The notes under the pieces: model-generated
What the model was told of the DNA's origin: nothing
The model's database searches: none
Seen by the model: only the letters and a program-made list of their open reading frames with translations
Assembly: GCA_046732255.1 (NCBI GenBank)
Contig: JBKPMR010000087.1
Location: 1-23,868, forward strand
Direction: 5' to 3'
Source: DATBLE01 sp046732255
GTDB lineage: Bacteria; Actinomycetota; Thermoleophilia; Gaiellales; Gaiellaceae
DNA: 23,868 nucleotides
Translations under genes and position numbers: made by a program
In this document: piece by piece, positions 21,222 to 23,868 of the stretch
How positions within the stretch are numbered: the stretch's first letter is position 1
Layout of the letters: every line of letters starts with the position of its first letter

Positions 21222-22280
21222 ATGGCAAGCCTCGTGATCACGACCCGCCAGACCTCGAGCGGTCCGCGGTATGTCGTCCGCTTCCGCCTCGGCGGCCGCG
21301 CCTATCCGGTCGTCCACGGCGGCAGCTTCCGGACGTTGAAGGAGGCGAAGACTCGCAGGGACCTGATCGCCGGCGAGCTCGCCGCAGGACGCAACCCGGC
21401 CGACGCGCTACGGCAGATGACCGAGCAGCCGAAGCGCCGAACAGTCGCGGAGTGGGGGGCCGCGATGGTGGCGTCCCGGCTCGACATCTCGGAGGGGCGC
21501 ATCCGCTTCCTCGACCTGGCGCTACGCACCCGGATCGTCCCGACCTTCGGCGACCGAACCCCTACGAGATCACCGCGGCCGACGTCCAGGAGTGGATCGC
21601 CGACCCTCGACCGTGATCTCGCGCCTCGGTCGGTCTTGAATTACTGGCAGGTGTTCGCGCAGGTGCTGGACTACGCCGAGCAGACGCCGAACCCGGCACG
21701 GCACAAGACGGTCAAGCTGCCGTACGCCGACGTTGAGGAGATCACCCCGCCGTCGACCGAGCACTTCCTCGCGATCCTCGACCGGCTCGCTCCGAGACTC
21801 AGACTGCCGGCGGTGTTCCTCGAGCAGACGGGCTGCCGGGTCGCGGAGCTACGTGTCTGGGAGTGGCAGGACGTCGACGTCGCTGGGTCGCGGATTCGCT
21901 CCAGGGGAGTGAAGGGCAGGCGCGGACACCGGCGCGTTCTCTGGCGTCAGGTACCAGCGTGGCTGCTTGACCACCTATTCGACCAGGTGCCCCCAGACGA
22001 CCGCACACCCGAACGCCGGCTGTTCCCCGGACTGAACGAGGGGACGATGCGCGACGCCATCGGCCGCGCCTGCCGCAGCGCCGGTGTTCCGTTCTACTCA
22101 CCGCATGATCTTCGCCACCGCCGCGGCTCGCTCTGGCACGCCTCCGGGATGCCAGCTCGCGAGCTCGCCGAGCGGATGGGGCACAAGAAGGCGTCGATGA
22201 GCCTCGATGTCTACACCCACGTGATGCCTCCGGACGAGGCGGACATGGCCGAGCTTCTGCCCCTACTCGCGAGAGGCTGA
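21222..22280 (+). CDS. Tyrosine recombinase (integrase) with a compensated frameshift
   Basis: A 352-residue tyrosine recombinase, which integrates and excises the element. An AP2-like N-terminal arm-binding part (RYVVRFRLGGRAYPVVHGGS) is followed by a SAM-like core-binding domain and the catalytic domain. Catalytic residues are present: Arg206 in TGCRVAEL, His295 and Arg298 in HDLRHRRG, His321 in GHKK and Tyr331 in LDVYTHV. ATG 21222 has a strong GGAGGAGG site. Residues about 112-128 are out of register with the family: the expected NPYEITAADVQEWIAD is readable in another frame between 21,557 and 21,604. A one-base loss near 21,556 and a one-base gain near 21,605 restore the frame, so the ORF survives with about 17 altered residues in the core-binding domain. 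The gene ends 64 bp from the corA stop. Confidence 0.9.
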   Translation: MASLVITTRQTSSGPRYVVRFRLGGRAYPVVHGGSFRTLKEAKTRRDLIAGELAAGRNPADALRQMTEQPKRRTVAEWGAAMVASRLDISEGRIRFLDLALRTRIVPTFGDRTPTRSPRPTSRSGSPTLDRDLAPRSVLNYWQVFAQVLDYAEQTPNPARHKTVKLPYADVEEITPPSTEHFLAILDRLAPRLRLPAVFLEQTGCRVAELRVWEWQDVDVAGSRIRSRGVKGRRGHRRVLWRQVPAWLLDHLFDQVPPDDRTPERRLFPGLNEGTMRDAIGRACRSAGVPFYSPHDLRHRRGSLWHASGMPARELAERMGHKKASMSLDVYTHVMPPDEADMAELLPLLARG

Positions 22281-22344
22281 GCCGTCCTGGTGTGGTCCCG
22301 GTGTGGTCTCGCGGCCACATCGGGGCCGCTATCCCGCACGGGTG
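22281..22344. repeat. Short direct repeat between integrase and corA
   Basis: GGTGTGGTC occurs twice (22289-22297 and 22300-22308) in the 64-bp gap between the integrase stop and the corA stop. Such repeats can mark an att region or be trivial. No match to the tRNA 3' end was seen here. Confidence 0.3.
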
Positions 22345-23328
22345 CTAAAGCCAGCGCTTGTAGCGGAAGAACCCGACCAGACTTACGGCCAGGCCGATCA
22401 TCACACCGATGATCACCCAGAACGCCTCGGCCGTAGCGAAGCCCGGGAAATCCACGTTCATGCCGAAGATCCCGCTGATCAGGGTCAGCGGGAGCAGCAC
22501 CACGCTGAACACGGTCAGGATCCGCAGCACGTTGTTCTGGCGGTGCGAGATGACCGACTCGTTCGTCTGCTCGAGCCCCTCGACGACCTCCTTGTAGTTG
22601 TCGAGGAGGTCCCAGATCCGTTCGGCGGCGTCGACGATGTCGTCGAAGTAGAGCTCGAGCTCCTCCGGCAGGTAGCGCTGCACACGGCCGTCGAGCACGC
22701 GGAGGGTGGAGCGCTCGGGCTTGATGATCTTCCGGTAGGAGATGATCTCCTGCTTGACGTTCGAGAGGTCGCGGACGACGTCCTCGGCGCGGCCCTCGAA
22801 CATCTCGTCCTCGATCGAGTCGAGCTTGTGCCCGATCTTGTCGAGGATCGGGAAGCAGTAGTCGAACAGGTCGTCGAGCACGTGGTAGAGGAGGTAGCCA
22901 GAGCCCTTCGAGAAGAGCGTCTCGCGCAGCTCGTTGTCCTCCTGGCAGCGCGCGAACAGCCGGGTGACCGGCAGGAGCTCGACGATCGGCAGCGTGATCA
23001 GGAAGTCGGGGCCGAGGAAGACGTCGAGCTCCGCGGCGTTCAACCGCTGGATCGCCTTGTCGTAGGCGGGGAAGTGGAGGACGGAGAACAGGTACTCCGG
23101 GTACTCGTCGACCTTCGGACGCTGGCGCTTCGAGAGGACGTCCTCGAGGTCGAGTGGATGCCAGCCGAAGCGCTCCGCGAGCTGCGCGGCCTCCTCGCCG
23201 GTGGGACGATCGAGATGGACCCAGGTCAGGCCGTGAGCGGTGAGTTCAGCGAGCCGCGGCTCGCGCGGAGTGACGACCTCGACTGCGGCACGCGGGCGCG
23301 TCCGCTTGATGCGGGGCAGGCTGGGCAT
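22345..23328 (-). CDS. corA: CorA-type Mg2+/Co2+ transporter
   Basis: A 327-residue CorA magnesium-channel protein, which acts as a pentamer in the membrane. The large cytoplasmic N-terminal domain (for example RQRPKVDEYPEYLFSVLHFPAYD and the long helix DLFDYCFPILDKIGHKLD) precedes two C-terminal transmembrane helices. The signature GMN (residues 289-291, in GIFGMNV) ends the first helix, and the tail is basic (FFRYKRWL). ATG 23328 begins MPSLPRIKRTRPRAAVE; an open frame extends further upstream but lacks CorA character. Length is typical. It marks the return to chromosomal backbone after the accessory region, convergent with the integrase. The ion preference (Mg, Co or Ni) cannot be told from sequence. 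Confidence 0.93.
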   Translation of the reverse strand: MPSLPRIKRTRPRAAVEVVTPREPRLAELTAHGLTWVHLDRPTGEEAAQLAERFGWHPLDLEDVLSKRQRPKVDEYPEYLFSVLHFPAYDKAIQRLNAAELDVFLGPDFLITLPIVELLPVTRLFARCQEDNELRETLFSKGSGYLLYHVLDDLFDYCFPILDKIGHKLDSIEDEMFEGRAEDVVRDLSNVKQEIISYRKIIKPERSTLRVLDGRVQRYLPEELELYFDDIVDAAERIWDLLDNYKEVVEGLEQTNESVISHRQNNVLRILTVFSVVLLPLTLISGIFGMNVDFPGFATAEAFWVIIGVMIGLAVSLVGFFRYKRWL

Positions 23329-23674
23329 CGGTACTGAGGGGCTCGTCCGTCCGCATTGGTTTTCAAATTCTACCCCCGGGTTCCTGCAGCACCACTCCGA
23401 TCTGAGGGCCGGTCGAGATTGTCCGTGACGGGTGGCGTCAGCGCGGTGGTCGTCGCTGCTGCGCCCAGATCTAGCGTTCTGACCGGGCCGGAGATGGGCG
23501 GGGAAGCGCCTGAGCGTGCGCCGCCCCGTCGCGTGCGATGTTGCAGGGTCGGAGGCGTGGGGGCCTCCGACCGGGTGAGGAAGGGGCACCGGCCCTTGTG
23601 AGAGGTCAAGGCCGACGGCCGCTTTGGAAAGGGTCTGCTTTGACGTGCCTGCGGCGAACGGGCAGGGTACGGGC
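23329..23674. other. Divergent intergenic region with a strong hairpin
   Basis: About 345 bp between divergent corA and the methionine-synthase-like gene; no protein gene is supported. A perfect 10-bp hairpin, GGTCGGAGGC (23547-23556) and GCCTCCGACC (23563-23572) with a 6-nt loop, lies about 100 bp upstream of the plus-strand start. Because MetE-type genes are often riboswitch-controlled, I looked for cobalamin and SAM riboswitch cores by eye and found no convincing match. Confidence 0.5.
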
Positions 23675-23868
23675 GTGGCGCTACCGACTGAGCCGATCGG
23701 CAGCATTCCTCGACCAGGCTCGCTGCTCGAGGGACTCCAAGACCGATCGCAGGGGAGGATCTCGGAGAGCGACCTCGACGCGCTCTATGAAGAGGCGGTG
23801 CGAGACACGATTGCGAGGTTCGAGGAGACCGGCTCGCCCATCGTGACCGACGGTGAGCAGCGCAAGCC
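23675..23868 (+). CDS. Cobalamin-independent methionine-synthase-like protein, N-terminal part
   Basis: The first 64 codons of a MetE-like protein (UROD/MetE superfamily), which transfers a methyl group in methionine synthesis or a related reaction. The gene continues beyond the right edge. The GTG at 23675 gives VALPTEPIGSIPRPGSLLEG. The signature IGSIPRP, the helix ISESDLDALYEEAVRDTI and the ending TGSPIVTDGEQRK match the catalytic-domain family of short MetE-like proteins; full-length MetE has a long extra N-terminal domain that is absent here. A GCAGGG ribosome binding site lies about 10 nt upstream. The zinc-binding His/Cys residues lie outside the window, so enzyme activity cannot be checked. 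Confidence 0.82.
   Translation, partial: MALPTEPIGSIPRPGSLLEGLQDRSQGRISESDLDALYEEAVRDTIARFEETGSPIVTDGEQRK

Larger units (their letters stand above)
13352..22280. mobile_element. Putative mosaic integrated element at a tRNA gene
   Basis: This span runs from the tRNA with its overlapping integrase remnant to a second, apparently active-type integrase. It contains hallmarks of an integrative plasmid or satellite: an excisionase-like HTH gene, a RepA-like ATPase, a repeat cluster, many very small genes and no housekeeping functions. The tRNA-overlapping integrase tail marks one end. I found no second copy of the tRNA 3' end in the window, and the second integrase is next to corA rather than a tRNA. 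The span may therefore be two nested or degraded insertions. The boundaries are inferred, not seen. Confidence 0.6.

Noticed and set aside
13352..22280. A defence island or toxin-antitoxin system in the accessory region
   Set aside because: No nuclease, methyltransferase, restriction, CBASS-cyclase or known toxin-antitoxin pair was recognised; the stand-alone cyclic-nucleotide-binding protein alone is not sufficient.
22281..22344. attR copy of the tRNA 3' end next to the second integrase
   Set aside because: No run matching the T-arm or acceptor of the tRNA is visible; only a 9-bp direct repeat is present.
23329..23674. Cobalamin or SAM riboswitch upstream of the methionine-synthase-like gene
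   Set aside because: No recognisable conserved cores were found by eye; a covariance search would be needed.

Overview
The window is high-GC bacterial DNA with strongly GC-biased third codon positions. The gene families and their order (relA/spoT next to recJ; ruvC-ruvA-ruvB; yebC beside pdxT; pdxS; corA) suggest an actinobacterium, most likely of the Thermoleophilia (Gaiellales/Solirubrobacterales type). That placement is an inference from gene content and order, not from a marker-gene comparison.

Layout. Positions 1-12,908 are chromosomal backbone, almost all on the minus strand: a truncated relA/spoT; recJ with a small membrane-protein gene just upstream; a plus-strand unknown gene closed by three consecutive hairpins; a tightly overlapping ruvC-ruvA-ruvB-unknown operon; a secreted vanadium-haloperoxidase/PAP2-like gene inserted on the plus strand between ruvC and yebC; a cluster of ankyrin protein, pdxT and yebC; a ten-helix membrane protein; and an alpha/beta-hydrolase plus pdxS operon. 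The two PLP-synthase subunits are both present, but their genes are about 2.6 kb apart.

Positions 13,352-22,280 form an accessory region, read here as a mosaic integrated element. At its left edge is a tRNA gene with anticodon CAT. A truncated tyrosine integrase runs antisense into it, and the tRNA complement encodes the integrase C-terminal tail and stop. The middle holds small, mostly unknown genes: a 40-aa membrane peptide, a CsbD-like protein, a stand-alone cyclic-nucleotide-binding domain, and a membrane-anchored protein with a threonine/valine-repeat tail. The right part is a replication/integration module: a possibly frameshifted gene, a 57-aa gene, a zinc-finger RepA-like ATPase, a cluster of GATCCCGA repeats, an excisionase-like HTH gene, a structured leader and a second integrase. 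No copy of the tRNA 3' end was seen at the right edge, so the element's limits are not proven.

Positions 22,345-23,868 return to backbone: corA on the minus strand and the start of a cobalamin-independent methionine-synthase-like gene on the plus strand.

I did not recognise a defence system, a CRISPR array or a biosynthetic cluster. The most unusual signals are in the integrase module: interleaved complementary arms in front of the second integrase, one of which can mask its ribosome binding site; a compensated double frameshift inside that integrase; and the repeat cluster behind the RepA-like gene.
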